Assembly: GCF_014621695.1 (NCBI RefSeq)
Contig: NZ_CP061281.1
Span: 5,084,001 to 5,148,000 of the forward strand
Direction of reading: 5' to 3'
Source of the DNA: Streptomyces xanthii
GTDB taxonomy: Bacteria > Actinomycetota > Actinomycetes > Streptomycetales > Streptomycetaceae
DNA: 64,000 bases
In this document: positions 63,266 to 64,000 of the stretch, piece by piece
Position numbering within the stretch: the stretch's first letter is position 1
Layout of the letters: each line of letters starts with the position of its first letter
Position numbers and translations under genes: made by a program
Notes under the pieces: generated by a model
The model's input: the letters and a program-made list of their open reading frames with translations, nothing else
The model's database searches: none
Told to the model about the DNA's origin: nothing

Positions 63266-64000
63266 TCACACCCACGTCCGGGGGCGGTAACGGTTGGCCC
63301 GCTCCACCAGTTCGATCCTCTCCTCGCCCCGCCGGGCGAGCCTGGCCAGTGTCCGGTACGAACGCTCCAGGCCCAGGCGCAGGCCGCGCTCGTCCAGGTC
63401 GCTGCCGAGCACCGCCGCACGGGCGGGGGCCTGCGGCGGAGCGGAACCCTGCCTACCGGAGAGTACCCAGTCCAGCGCCGTACCGAGGACCTCGGTGGAC
63501 AACTCCTCGCGGCGCACGGCGTCCAGGCCGAACGCGTCGAGCGCCTCCACCTGCCCGGCCGCCGCCGTCAGATCCCCCAGCAGCGGGTCCCCCTGCGGGG
63601 CGCCCCCCGCCGTCCGGCCGCGCAGCCGGGCCCGTACGGCGGCGACCCGCGCCGCCGTGTAGTGGATCGACGCCTCCGGCACCGACTCCAGGGTGCGCAC
63701 CGCGCCGCCCCGGTCCCCGGCCGCCCACTGCACGCGGGCGAGACCGAACGCGGCGCTCACATAACTCGGGTCCGTCGCCCACACGAGGCGGTAGTACTCC
63801 GCCGCGTTGTCCAACTGGCCGAGCACCTCCGCGCACACGCCGAGCGCCAGCTTCGGCGCCGGCTCGCCCGGGAACGCGTCGTAGATCGCGTCGAACGACA
63901 GCGCCGCGTTCGCGTGGTCGCCCGTCGCGAGCGCCGCCACGCCCCGGTACCAGACCACCCGCCAGTCGTCCGGATGGTCCGCCTCCAGCGCTGTCAGGCC
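63266..64000 (-). CDS. pknG: serine/threonine protein kinase PknG, C-terminal TPR part (5' end beyond window)
   Basis: The frame is open to the window edge; 244 residues are visible. They are TPR helices (VVWYRGVAALATGDHANAALSFDAIYDAFPGEPAPKLALGVCAEVLGQLDNAAEYYRLVWATDPSYVSAAFGLARVQWAAGDRGGAVRTLESVP), ending LARRGEERIELVERANRYRPRTWV, the PknG-specific tail. The kinase and rubredoxin-like parts must lie beyond 64000. PknG in mycobacteria controls glutamate metabolism via an FHA protein; the FHA gene downstream fits that. It is the upstream gene of the PP2C-vWA-FHA set. Confidence 0.88.
   Translation of the reverse strand, partial: GLTALEADHPDDWRVVWYRGVAALATGDHANAALSFDAIYDAFPGEPAPKLALGVCAEVLGQLDNAAEYYRLVWATDPSYVSAAFGLARVQWAAGDRGGAVRTLESVPEASIHYTAARVAAVRARLRGRTAGGAPQGDPLLGDLTAAAGQVEALDAFGLDAVRREELSTEVLGTALDWVLSGRQGSAPPQAPARAAVLGSDLDERGLRLGLERSYRTLARLARRGEERIELVERANRYRPRTWV

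Overview
The window is about 72% GC by eye, with the strong G/C third-position bias of a Streptomyces-type actinobacterium. The gene set agrees: a DynA/DynB/SSB sporulation-division block, a sortase-anchored thioester surface protein with an LAxTG motif, a PknG/PP2C/FHA/vWA signalling block, and many GTG/TTG starts. It looks like ordinary chromosome. I see no prophage, insertion sequence, CRISPR array, rRNA or biosynthetic gene cluster. One tRNA (Arg, anticodon TCT) is present.

Layout. 1-0.9 kb: a PrsW-type membrane protease (cut by the window edge) and a 66-residue HTH protein. 1.4-9.8 kb: myo-inositol catabolism. An IolE-like isomerase/dehydratase and an AraC regulator diverge from an iolC-aldolase fusion followed by iolB, iolD and mmsA/iolA. 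9.8-18.9 kb: a lipoprotein, an amino-acid permease, a cupin, a GNAT enzyme, an unusual hydrolase-ABC ATPase fusion with its permease, and a vWA lipoprotein. 18.9-24.4 kb: a catabolic group (epoxide-hydrolase-like enzyme, TetR, MHS transporter, zinc dehydrogenase, luciferase-like monooxygenase). 24.7-31 kb: a fatty-acid or sterol degradation group (acyl-CoA dehydrogenase, SCP2 protein, TetR, acyl-CoA synthetase, cholesterol-oxidase-like GMC enzyme) with matching palindromic operators in front of both transcription units. 31-36 kb: a ribbon-helix-helix regulator, DUF4097 protein and DrrAB-type ABC exporter operon, divergent from an ECF-type sigma factor, with a helically phased repeat array between them. 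36-40 kb: an alpha/beta hydrolase, small proteins, a Sel1/TPR protein and the tRNA. 40.5-50 kb: dynA-dynB-ssb, the surface protein, a HAD-type protein, EttA, a thioesterase and an unknown protein. 50.3-57.3 kb: an ABC ATPase with two giant FtsX-type permeases. 57.5-64 kb: truncated globin, a PCMT-like methyltransferase, then FHA, vWA, PP2C and the PknG C-terminus.

The points I find most worth following are: (i) three in-frame 45-bp tandem copies of a dispersed palindromic repeat that join IolC to an aldolase-like barrel; (ii) a strictly 10-bp-phased TGCC array beside the RHH regulator, whose own upstream region carries dyads of the same half-site; (iii) two sets of shared operator palindromes that define small local regulons; and (iv) a single polypeptide predicted to place a serine hydrolase outside and an ABC ATPase inside the cell. 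All family calls come from reading motifs in the translated sequence; no database search was run.
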